Positions 49,801 to 61,800 of a stretch of 64,000 nucleotides of DNA are shown here, piece by piece (the first letter of the stretch is position 1; every line of letters begins with the position of its first letter). Source of the DNA: Rostratula benghalensis (Eukaryota > Chordata > Aves > Charadriiformes > Rostratulidae); the NCBI GenBank assembly GCA_013399305.1, contig VXAI01000046.1, positions 597,545 through 661,544 of the forward strand, given 5' to 3'. Below the pieces are notes generated by a model. It did not search any database and was not told the origin of the DNA. It saw only the letters and a program-made list of their open reading frames with translations. A program made the position numbers and the translations under genes.

Positions 49801-52800
49801 ATCTTCCTGCTTTTGCACCTGTCATATTTCAATAAGTACTGAGTCTGAGGACCTATGGACTGCCAGGAGTGCTCTCTGATTTACTGTAATTCAGAGATGC
49901 ATGTTTTTAGAAGCACAGAGATGGGGGAAGAGGTTAGGGTTTTTTCTAACTGACCTTTCACCAGCCAATTGGCTATCTGGTTTTGTTTGAGAAGCAGCTA
50001 AAACAATTTTGCGTAAGGAAGCTGTTGCTTAGTTGCCCATGAGTTTCAAGATGTCAAAAGCATATTTTACACTCTTCTGAATGCGATTATGACTTTAGCT
50101 GCCTTTCTTTTACTTGGATGAATTGGCCTGTCTGTATTTTCAATTTTTAGCATGTGGCTTTGGTGTTTAGGCACTGTAAATTGTTCAGTTTTTTCCCCAA
50201 AACTTCCACACAAGTTCTGAGAATTAGTTTTGTCACATAGTACTTCCAATCATGAGAATTTGGTGAATTTGGAAGCATCACTCTTTCTGTCTTCAGGCAC
50301 CAGTCTCTCTGGGCTAAGTATGACCAGAAACAAAGGCCATTGGAAAATAAGTACTACAACTTGTTCTTTAAAAATATAACAATGTTGAGGGGGTTGGAGG
50401 ATGTGCGTGGGAAATAAGGGAAATAATCTGCCCCACCATGTAATCAGGTAGAGCAGCTGAGAACAGTTAGTTCATACAGGATTTAAGTATTGACTTGAAT
50501 GAGACCAAATTCTTTGAAGAAATCTGCAAATCTTGAAATGGTAGTTTGCTGTTTCTAAGCTATCTAGCTAATTTATTTAGCAATCTTTTGTTCTCAGTGA
50601 TATTACTGTAGTGATTAAATAATCCATAGCTTAAATTAAGTATTGTCGATAGTTCAGGCTTGTCACTGTCAGTATTACAGATGCAGAGAAGTTTTTCCGT
50701 GTGTCTGGGTATTATGCTGGAACCTTAATTATTCTTCTTGAAGTGGAAATTGTTTCCTGTCAAAACTTGTCTCTAAATTGATGTTGTGGGGTTTTGGTGA
50801 TTGTTTTTTTTACCATTGATAGTTTCATTTTAACTTCTGGTATGATTGTGAATACCACTGGAAGTATAGATACAAAGACATTTTAAAACACCAATGCATT
50901 TGTGATCTTCATTTTGTTGCAGAAATAACACATATTACTTGGTACATTGTTTTTCTCTTGTTGCCACTGTTTAGCCTTGAGACTTTAATACTTACAAAAC
51001 AAATTTTTTTTAAAAAGCTATTATTAATAACAAACCACCACTGTTTTGGCAGTTTGAAAGTTTATTTTGGTTTTGTATTAAATGACTGAATTTCATTGGT
51101 GTTACATCTAATAAAATTCACCGTAATTGCTTCCAACACACAGTAGAATGTAACCTTGCATATCTGCCGCCCACCCCCAATCTTCTTTCTCTTTCTGTTT
51201 TTCACTTAAGTATTTATAGCGGAATTGCAACTCTTAATAATTAGGTCATATTTGGCAGCTGCACCTAAAGTTCTGTCATATGCCATGAAATTATCCACCT
51301 ATATTCATTTGAAATCTAGGAGAAAAAAAAAAAAGTCTGTTGTAATGACAGCTCCTGAGATAAATATAGTATATAAACTTCTTCCCTTTTCCTCATCAGG
51401 AAGTATTGATGAAGATGTTGTGGTGATTGAAGCATCCTCTACTCCCCAGGTTACGGCTAATGAAGAAATAAATGTTACCTCAACAGATAGTGAAGTGGAG
51501 ATTGTCACAGTTGGTGAAAGCTACAGGTGAGACTTGCAGCATTTTGTATTAATATAGTTTTGCTTGATTCCAGGTTTGTCACAAAGCTCTAAATTGTTAA
51601 AAGCCCACAAGTTGATGTCACAGAAATTCTAACCAGCATACACAGTATGCATTATTTTATTTAAAAAAAAAAAAAATTATCCCCCAAACTCCAAGTAAAG
51701 AAACAAATAAAAATCTCCAAACCATAGCTTTGCCAAAGCTTTAGAGGCCAACAAATCTGGAGTTTTTGAGGTGGTTGTGATAAGTTCTGTCCAACAGTGA
51801 CACTCAGGGGAAGCAAAGCTGTACAGTGAGATCCTAGAGAGAGCAAGGTTAGGCTGAGCTGTCTATCTAGGGATTGTCTGAGCATTTCTCAGGAGTGCAT
51901 CCAACTTTTTTGGATCTGCTGCTATGTATGCTTTCCTGTTCTTCCATGCCTCTCTGGAAGTCTTGTTCCATGTTTGTCAGATTTTTGCAGAATCTGTTAA
52001 AGTAGAGTTCCTTCAATAAGAAAACTTAAACTTATCATGTGCATGGGACTAGTTGGAGATAGCTGCCTCTGCATATATTTTGATATTTGTGATTGTGTTG
52101 AATATGAGGAATAACTATCCGTTTTTTACAAAATAATGACAAAGGAATAATAGACAGTAAATTATAAAAACCTGCTGTCTGTTTGTCATTAAACAGGAAA
52201 ACTTGTCTGTTATTTTTACAAATAATTTTTATTGGAATAAATATCACATTGAACAAACCCATTTTATGTTTAAGGCAAATGTATGCATAATGTAGATTTC
52301 ATAAACATTTGGACCTAAGTAATTTTCTTGTTAAACTCTTACACACAAAGGATGTCATACTCACAAAAATATGCAGCCTGAATCTATAGCAAAGAAAAAA
52401 CAGGGAGAGACGAGAAATCAACATTTAAAAAATTCATTCTTCGACAGCATGTTTCTTTACATTTTCTTGTCTTCAAAAGAAAACAAAAGCTGCAGAATCA
52501 CTAGATGCCTTTTCTTGAGGTGATAGGAAACATGTTTCTAGAAATAGTTTTTTTTATCCATGTGAATATATTTGTTGAGAATGGTCATTAAAACTTAGGA
52601 AACAACATGTATGGGTGAAAAGACTTGACCCAGATCAAATTTAGCCTCTTACAAGTTGTGTGTTATGCTGTAAAGGGTAAAAAAATAGGCTAGAAGACAG
52701 TGATTATGCTTATAGAACATTAATTCAAACCTGACTGAAGACAGATAAGGTGATTCTAAAAAATAAATAGCTTTCTGTCTTCCTAGCATCAGTAAGAATT

Positions 52801-55800
52801 CTCTTGTGTATTAGCCGTAAAAGACTTGAAAAAGTTTTTGTTCTTCCCTTGCCTTCAGCCAAAAGGATGGCAGCAAACACTCTCTGTCCCCATTTTTATT
52901 TATGTCAGTAGTGTCTTTACTGGTGACGTAAGTGAGAAGGAAGTTGAGCCAAGGGCACTTTCTGGCTCAACTTTGCCAAAGCTTAAGAGTCCAACAAATC
53001 TGGAGTTTTTGAGGTGGTTGTGATAAGTTCTGTCCAACAGTGACACTCAGGGGAAGCAAAGCTGTACAGTGAGATCCTAGAGAGAGCAAGGTTAGGCTGA
53101 GCTGTCTATCTAGGGATTGATTTTTGGCCTGTTCAGTTTGTTAGACCTTCTAACATGCAGATTTCTCAAGGCATCCAATTGTTTAGCTTTTTCAAGAACA
53201 TAATAGAATGGTCAAATTAAGTTTTGTTCTTTAACTGTTCTTGAGAACATTAAAGAAATAATTTTATTTACTATTGGGAAATGTCATGATTATGTGTTTT
53301 TAAAAAATACTTAAGAAAACAATTCCAGGAAGCTTGGTATGAGGAGGAAGAGTCTTACATGCAAATCTTGAGCGTGAAAAGTCAGGAACTTCTACACTAG
53401 TCTTTTATACTTTGAATATAAGAAAAGTTGCAAAGTAAGTAGTTTATTCCAAGCATATTAGTCTTGCCAAACAGTGAAAAGAACAAAGGGAAGGGGTTTC
53501 TTTCTGCAGTGTCTTCAGCCACACTTTTTGGGTAACTCTACAGGTAACTCCACTTTGCTTGTAACAACTGCAAAATAGTATGATTTTGTGCTCACTTTTA
53601 AGCTTTGCTGTCTCTTGTGTTGTATGGGCCTTAAGAAGTCTTGGGTTTTGGGTGGGTTTTTTTTCCCCCTCTTCTTTGTTACACCATTTATTCCTTGTCA
53701 CCCTCCTCTGCTCTGTTAGTGAAACCCTATACTGATGATTGCAATTTCCCTAGAAATAAGGAGATTAGGTGAAACTGACAGTGGACGCTGGAAAAGGTAG
53801 TAATGGGGCACCATTGTTCAGTAATGAGTACATAGTGCCTGATCCTGAAACACACGTAATATACTTTATAAGCAGCATTGATGTAAATGTTCAGCAGGTA
53901 GCCACTTCTTCTCTTCAAGAAGAAAGGAAGAAAATGCTCATGAAAAAGACTGCCTTATTTTCATTACTCTTGAAGAAACTTAATAAACCCAGTGAAAATA
54001 ATTTATCTCTAGGAAAATGCTTTCCATAGGAATTGTTAAGCTGAAGGTTTTTGACTTCATCCCACAACTAAGAATTGTAGACCCAAAAATCTTACTCTTA
54101 CTTTAAACCATGAAATTACCAGAAACTTCCTGACTGCATGCCTTTTTTTTGTTTGTTTTTTGTTACCAGAGCTGGTTGATTGCTTGTCTGACTCCTATTT
54201 GCTTTGTGAAATCAAGATGCTGACACTCTCCTACTTGCTTGGTCACATGCATGTAGAAATTTGTCACTTGTCACACAGTCTCAAGTTTGAGAAAATTACA
54301 TACAGAAATCCATGTTAGTTTCTTCCTTCATGGCTGTCCCTTTGTCCAGTGCGCCGTATTCCAACAGGAAATTGTTACATGCTGATTATCATTCCCTCCT
54401 CTTTTCTCCATCCAAGATACGTCTGCTTCCAAAGCATAGGGAAAGTAAATTTCGATGTAACATAATCTGCAGTCTCAAGCAGCAGTGTAGCAACTGGAGT
54501 CATTGCTAGGAGGATGTGTATGTACCAAAATGCTATCAAACCTTCACCGGTGGTCCTTTTGTGGTTAAGAAAAAGGTAGTAAGATCTGTTTGAGTGTTGT
54601 CTTAGCATTAAATGGACTACTAAATTCGGTCATGCATATTTCCAAGGTGGACTAATCTAGTAATTTTGAAATTATGTGGACTCAACCACAGACTGGATAT
54701 ACACAGTACCATATAGCTGACATATTCATTAGTCATCCAGAATAATGTGCTATTTAATCATAACAAGGAAATAAAGACCAAACCTATAATTTGAAGACTG
54801 TTTCAATTCAGAATTCCTTTGTTTCCACCACCATCTTTGCTTGGACTCATACCTGATTCAGGAACTCTTGAAGGTTGTTATCCTGCTGTACAATTGTGTG
54901 CTAGGCCTTGTTCTCTAGTTGGATGATTTGCCATCTGGTCTGCTTGTTCTTTTGTGGAAGAACAAACCAGAAGGAATTCCTTACTGTGGATTTTACAGCT
55001 TGCACTAAAAACCCAAATGTAGATGTGGTAGATAATGCACAGTTTTTGGTAGAAAGCTGGAGTTCCTGTAAGAGAAGTGAACACTAACAGTCCTACACAC
55101 CCTTCCACACCTCGTTCCTCCTCTCCTTCACTCCTATACCCAAGGTGCTCCCTTGAACCTCACCCCTTAGTTACCTGGAGGGGGAGGGCAGGGCAGATGA
55201 AGTAGGAAGTGACACCTTTATCTTTTATTACCAAAGCGCACCTTGCGTCACCAGAGAGCGATAGTAAAGTTTTTAAAAGGGCTTGGGAGGTAAATTTCCT
55301 TCTGGAGTGTTGGTAGGACACACAGAAACCACTTGCATATCAATTTAGATGTTATGTAAATATGAACTTTAAAGAAAATGTGCTTTTTTGAACAAACCCA
55401 GTCTTTAAATTGGAATGACTACTGCATTGCAATTCATGTATAAGCCAGTTGAGAAGACCGCAGCAAGCATGCTTTTTGTGCTATAGGAAAAGACGCTGAT
55501 TTTGGTTAGTGAGTTCCACAAGATGGGGGTGAAGGGAGTGCAGGCAGAACAGTAATGTAGCCTGACCTCCGTGGTGATTTGTGCAGTGGGTTTTATTTTT
55601 TTTTATGAAGTCATTTTGTTTTCTTCATGTCTTCATCTTCTGAATTTCTGAAGTATGAATACATTGTTTTTCCAAATGGTAAAATAAGAGCCACTTATGT
55701 AAATAGTGGAGAGTCAAAGATATTTTTAGTGTGAACTAGTAAATACAATACTGTAAAAACTTACTCTTTCCCTTCATTAAAGACAATATCTTCTCAGACT

Positions 55801-58800
55801 CCAAAGCATGATTGATTTGAATGTTTGGGTTTGTATGAGTAAATTTAATAGAATGGGTGCTAAGTGTTATGTTACAGAGATGAAACTATCCCTTAGGTAT
55901 GGATGTAGCATTATGATTTCCTCTCCTCAAGCATTTTCTTCAAAGTTTAAATTGTTACACAAAGCTATATTCGTTCTTGTTGGGGAGGGAGGGGATGGAG
56001 AGAGAAAGGTCAAGAGGGGAGAGTCAAGACATTTTGCACTTCTAGGACACTTTGGAAATTACAATGAAAGTATAGAAATTATGTTCTGAAACTACTCTGT
56101 CACAAGTCAACATACAAAACAACTTAGTGTTTACAAAATTTCGTTTTCTTTACGCTTCTGTCATCAAAGATCTGCTGTTTAAGACTGCATAGGATAATAG
56201 AATTTGGAGATACTTAATTTACCATTAACAGAGTTAAAATGTAACATCAGGTAAAACTGCGGCCTGACTGAAGTTGTAGGGTTTCATAGTGAATTTTTTC
56301 ATAAGTTACCTGTATGTATTTCATAGGAACATGGCTTAAAGCACTTTAAACTCTGCCTGTTGGGTATTTGCCATACTTTATCTGGTAAAGGCTGCAGTAA
56401 TGTTTGTGAGTGCACACCTTGTAGTGGGAGATTTTGGTATTAACTAAATATTTTCTAATAATAATAAAACAACACCTCAAATAGCTTCTCAAATAGTAAG
56501 GAGAAAAACTTAATAATGGCAAAATCTAGGTCAATACTTATGATGTTACCACTTCTAAGGTCTCGTTCCACACTTGGACACACAAGATCACACTGGGGAC
56601 AAAGCTCTACTTCTCACACTGCACGACCTGCAGAACAGCGGAACCGCAGTAGGGTTTCCACAGTCATCCAGCCGCTGAGGCAGAATGCAGCGGAGGTGGT
56701 GGACCTGACGGTGGATGAAGATGGTAAGTTGTGTCTCTTCTTTTTTCATAAGCAGGATGATTGGTATAAGGGGAGTAAAATTGCACCAGTTACAGCACTA
56801 TGAAAAAGTCTCAACTCTAAACTCTTTTGCAAGTTGGTCAGAAAATCCTCTTGCGGCCTTCCTTTATAAACTAAAAGTTTAGCTATTCCCAATGGGTCTA
56901 CTAAATCTAATTTTTCTTCCAAAACAGGCTTGGGTGTGTGTCTGAGGACTGACTCACCAGGCAGAAATTACAGAACAGGTTGGAACTACTTCTTTAAAAA
57001 TATGCACTTCAATACAGCACTATAAAAGGAAAATTTACCACTGTCTATGCTTTGAAATAGCTACTGTTTTTTCAGGCCTTGGAATAAAAATAATTAAACA
57101 AAACAAAAACAAACAAATAAAAAAAAACCCCAAGCCAACCCCAAACTAGTTAAGTATGCTAGGTTTTTGTAGTTGTAACCTTTCATACTTTCTTACTGTT
57201 AAAACCTACTGGCTCTTAATAAGTCTATTCCTGCTGAAAATTGTGAGAGCAGCTTCTAGGAATTGTCAGATACTGAGAGAAGGGAAAACTAAAGTTCATG
57301 TACAGGTCTATTTTTGTGGTGGTGATGGTTTTGGGATTTCTGGGGTGTGTGCATCTCCAAGTGTTTGACAACTTCTGTCCTTTTGTGGTTCCATCCCTGA
57401 GTTCATCACAAGCTAGTATCTTGCAATATTTTATTCTTAAGTTGTCTTGGGTTTTTGGGCTGGGTTGGAGACTTTGGGAGGTTTGGAATTGGTTTGGTGG
57501 TCTGTATTTTAAGGAACAGGTTTAGTTGATTTATAGATGCTTTTTTTTTATGCATTCTCTGGGAAGTATTCCAACAGCTCTGCCATTGAGGCTGAATAGG
57601 CATTTGTTGCTGTAATTTACTCATCAAACTCAAATTATAGAATTTTGTCTTAAATTTCGGAACCAAATTCTTGTTAAAAAGGTCATTGCTAAAAAAAAGC
57701 GTTTTCTTTTGTAATGTGTATACTTAAGACTAGCTGTTTCTACCCCCGCTACAGGAAATAATTTTCTAAGATGAGTCTTCCAGGATTTCAGGGATATTAT
57801 TTTGGGGTTTAGGTATAAAATTTCACACACGAACTAGTGTAAAATGATAAAAAAATCTAAATTAATGCTGTTACAAGGCAGCAATGCACTTTATCATAAT
57901 TTTACCGGTCTTCAAAGATACTGATCTTAAAACTTTGCTAGCCACTTCCATGAGTGTAAGGATCATATCTCCATCTCTGTTCCCAGATTGGTATCTGGAA
58001 AGTATGTTGAAATTAAGTTTCTCTTAAGCTAGTAGATTGAGATTGACCAAGCCCCCCAATGGCTTTTAGTGGTTTTGGGGGAGGCGAAACAGAACTGTCT
58101 GTATTGCTGATGGTGAGTCAAAAAAGTACCAGGGTAGCAGGGTGATAGAGGCTTATAGAACTGAGAATTGTCTGATGCAGGATTGCTTTTGGAATATATT
58201 AGCATCCAGTCTTGAACACTGTGTGATTCCATAGCAATGTTAGGCTATTTATGTCCTATCCACTTGCTGGTCTTGCTGTTTTTTTTCTCTGAATTTAAAC
58301 ATTAATACAGTTCTCTCAAAATGTTTTCCTTTTAAAAAATTGGTATATTGGAATACCGTTTAAAATCCAAAGGAATTAAAATGTAGGTATCAGATCATGT
58401 TTTTTTAATGTGATGAGTTGGAAGACTTGCAAGAAGGGAGATATGCTTGTTCCCTTACTTGCTGATACACCTTCTAGATACAGAGAGAAATCTTGAAAAC
58501 TGGTCATAATTTACTTTTACACTGTAAGTGAAGTATTTGAATGCTTTTTAGTCTTGATGCTTTTTTTTTCCCCCATCTGATATCCATGCAGACATTTTTT
58601 ACTAAAAAAAAAACCAAAAAAACCCCAACCTGTGAGATACCTTGGAGTATCTCACATTCCTAGTAATGTCATTGCCTTGCCAGTAATTAGAGAGAAATCT
58701 CAAACTAAAGCCAAAAGCAGACTTTCAAAACTAAGTTTTGAATTACGCTATCTTTTTAAATTTTAACCTATTTACAGGTGTGTACTACAGGACAAAATTT

Positions 58801-61800
58801 ATCAAGTCTATGGTGTATTTCCCTGGATCTCATTAAATATATTGCCAGCTATTACCTTTAAAATATGCAAAATGAGCACGTATGTACTTACCACAGGGGT
58901 TGCAAAGAAAGACTTAATGAATCCACTTTCGATGTGTGTTGAGACTAGAAACTGAGTTCATCTCGCTATAACCTTTAGTACTATGCATCTAGAAGGATTG
59001 ATGTTTGTGAAGTAGTACTGCTAGTTTAGATGTTATGCTGCTGTTAGTTATATAAAAGTTTGTGCTTTTTGGCATTAAAAAGTGGTAAGGGTAATACATA
59101 ATTATGGAGTAGTTTGCCTGTGGATTTAGGAAAGATTTTAACAAGTGTTTTCTTTATAAAGTAATGAAGTAATTTAATTTCCCTTCTAGGAGTACTTTAT
59201 TCAGTAAATAAAATTTGATAAGTCAGAATTGGTTAGCAGTTGATTTTATATTGATTCTTAAAGTTTGAGTTGATTTTAAAAAAGAAAAAACAACCAACTT
59301 TTTTTCCCCACACACAAGAGAAACAGAATTAAGTTCTTATTTTGTACCTGTCAGGCTTTTGTGCTCTGACTTTCTTAGCATCTGTCAAAACGAGAATTGA
59401 GAATTTTTTGTAAAAATAATTTAAAAACAGCAACAAAAATTAAAAGCACAAGAAGCTTTTAAAGCTTAAAAAAACATGAAAGCTTTTTGTTTTGTTAGAG
59501 CCAACAGTTGTGCCAACCACGTCAGCTAGAGTGGAGCCGCAGGTGGTGAGTTCTGCCTCCAGTAACAGTTCTGGTACATCTACCTCAGAGCAGGCCTCTG
59601 ATGCAGTCCCGAGCGTCTCCAGTAGCCAGCCCCCTGCAGCACCAGAGACGACTCCCAGTCTTCCCAGTGGCGGCACTGCTGGGACTTCAGCTGGAGGTAA
59701 GGAATAAGAGAGCTTTCTATACTCTTGTGTTGCCTCCTACTGCAAAGGAGGTAGACGTTGTTAATCATCGTTCTCTTGATTAAATTGACTTTTAGTACTA
59801 AACAGTAATAAGGTGAGAGGAGAGGTATCTGAAAAAGATCATTTATTTCTCCCGGAAGTGGAAATTAGTTTACTGGAGCATTCTGCTTTCACCTCTTGGA
59901 ATTACTTGGTCATACCTAATGAACCCTATCCTTGCTTTTTGAGGAGGTAGAATAGAATGTGTATCACAGAATTAAGTCTTCCATTGCTGTGTGATTCTGT
60001 GAACCAACCTCTGCAGATTATTTTACTGGAAGCACATCCATACACACCTGCATAGAAACTGGCCTGTAACAGAGCTGTGTATACATGTAGCACTTAAACC
60101 AATTCTGAATGGTGGATGCTCTGGCCCTATCTGCAAGTCAGTCAAGGTACAAAACATCTAAGCTGACCAGTTCCACAAGAATTTGATGTCTCTGCACAGT
60201 AATCACAGGAACAATCTTTCCTTCTCTCATTACTGATGTCTTAAATTTGGGGAATACTGCAAATGTTGTGTGTTGGTTCACATACTCTAGTGGTTTCCAT
60301 GAGAACATCCACCCGAACCATTCAGATTCTGTTCATTTGGCAGGCAGAGCTAAATCTTATTTTTTTGTATCTGGTTTGGTTTGTTTTAGTCTATATCTGT
60401 TTTTCTATCAGTTAATTATTTAATTGTGAAGTGCAACTTTTTTTTTTTTTCCATTTAAGACACTGCTTTACAGTACTCAGCTTTACTTTATTTCACTTCA
60501 ATATTAACTTTCTTTATCTTCAAGATGATATAAGAAGAACTGCATCTAATACAACACTGGAAACTGGCCCTCCGGCCATGCCAAGGTTACCATCGTGCTG
60601 CCCTCAGCATTCTCCTTGTGGAGGACCTTCACAGACTCATCATGCATTGGGGCACCCACATACAAGCTGCTTTCAGCAGCATGGCCACCACTTCCAACAT
60701 CACCACCACCACCACCACAACCCACACCCAGCTGTCCCGCTGTCTCCTTCATTCAGTGACTCCAGCTGTCCTGTTGAAAGGCCTCCTCCAGTTCCTGCAC
60801 CTTGTGGAGCAAGCAGTAGTTCTGGCACCAGTTACCATGACCAGGCAGGTTTAATTCTTGTGACTCTCCCTTTGTGATTTTGACTTGTAGACTGGAATAG
60901 GATGCTGAATTCTGGATTGTTTTCTTGTTCTGTAGCAGGCATTACAGAAGGGAATTAAAAGGGAAATTTGAGCTATAATATATGGACAGAAAAAATTGAA
61001 ATTTTACAGAAAGTCATAATCCAACAGATCAACATTGACAGCTGATATCCTCTTGATGACTGTAAGATGATACTGGCTGTTCAAGCAAACCAACCATAAA
61101 CACCTTGAAATATTCTTTGCTGATTGTAGTTTTGGAATGCTAATAATTGAGCTGCTTTAAGGGAAGAAAAAAAATCAAGTCTATCAAGTCTAGTGTTCTT
61201 TTTGCTCTTTTAGAAGCATTGATTTTTAAGACTTTTTAAGTAACTAAAATCCCAGTTTGCTGTGGTTTAAGCTCAAGCAGCAACAAGGGCCATGCAGCCA
61301 TTTACTCACTCCCCGCATCCCCCAGAGGGGTAAGGGAAGAGAATTGGAAAAAAGGAAACCTCATGGATTGAGAGAAAAACAGTTTGATAGAACAGTAATG
61401 GAAGAGAAAATAATAAGAATGATAAAAGAATATACAAAAAGAGTGATGCAATACAGGTTTTGCCCCCCAGTGACTGATTGCCCATCCCATTCCAAGCAGC
61501 CATCACAGACCCCAGCCAACCTCCATTTATATATTGAGCATGAAGTATGTGGTGAGGAATATTCCTTTGGCCAGCTTGTCCTGTCTGTGCTCCCTCTGCA
61601 CTTCTGTGGGAAGCTGAAACCGTCCGTGGCTTGTATTACTTAGCAGCAACTAAAGCAATGTGTGTTATCAGTGTTATTCTCATACTAAATGCAAAACACA
61701 GCAGCTGCTGGGAAGAAAGTTAGCTCTTTCCCAGCTGAAAACAGGACACAGCTCTAAAATAGTACAGTTATAAGTAAGAACAATACTGTGCAAACTTCAT

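Larger units (their letters stand above)
40805..51399 (+). other. RNF111 intron 2 (10.6 kb)
   Basis: Contains the CR1 fragment (41911-42098), a G-rich tract (41498-41549) and a probable ERV LTR (about 45400-46200). The remainder is AT-rich with no recognised gene. Confidence 0.7.
51527..56559 (+). other. RNF111 intron 3 (5.0 kb)
   Basis: Holds both copies of the 149-bp direct duplication (51728-51876 and 52971-53119). No other recognised element. Confidence 0.75.

Noticed and set aside
60845..60850. Canonical GT at 60849 as the exon 6 donor
   Set aside because: It would add four bases, break the frame into exon 7 (QALPVDLS) and is a weak donor. The GC donor at 60845 keeps phase exactly.
60618..60854. 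Second plus-strand frame inside RNF111 exon 6 with a Thr run
   Set aside because: It is the shifted reading of the CAC repeat that codes for His in the conserved RNF111 frame.
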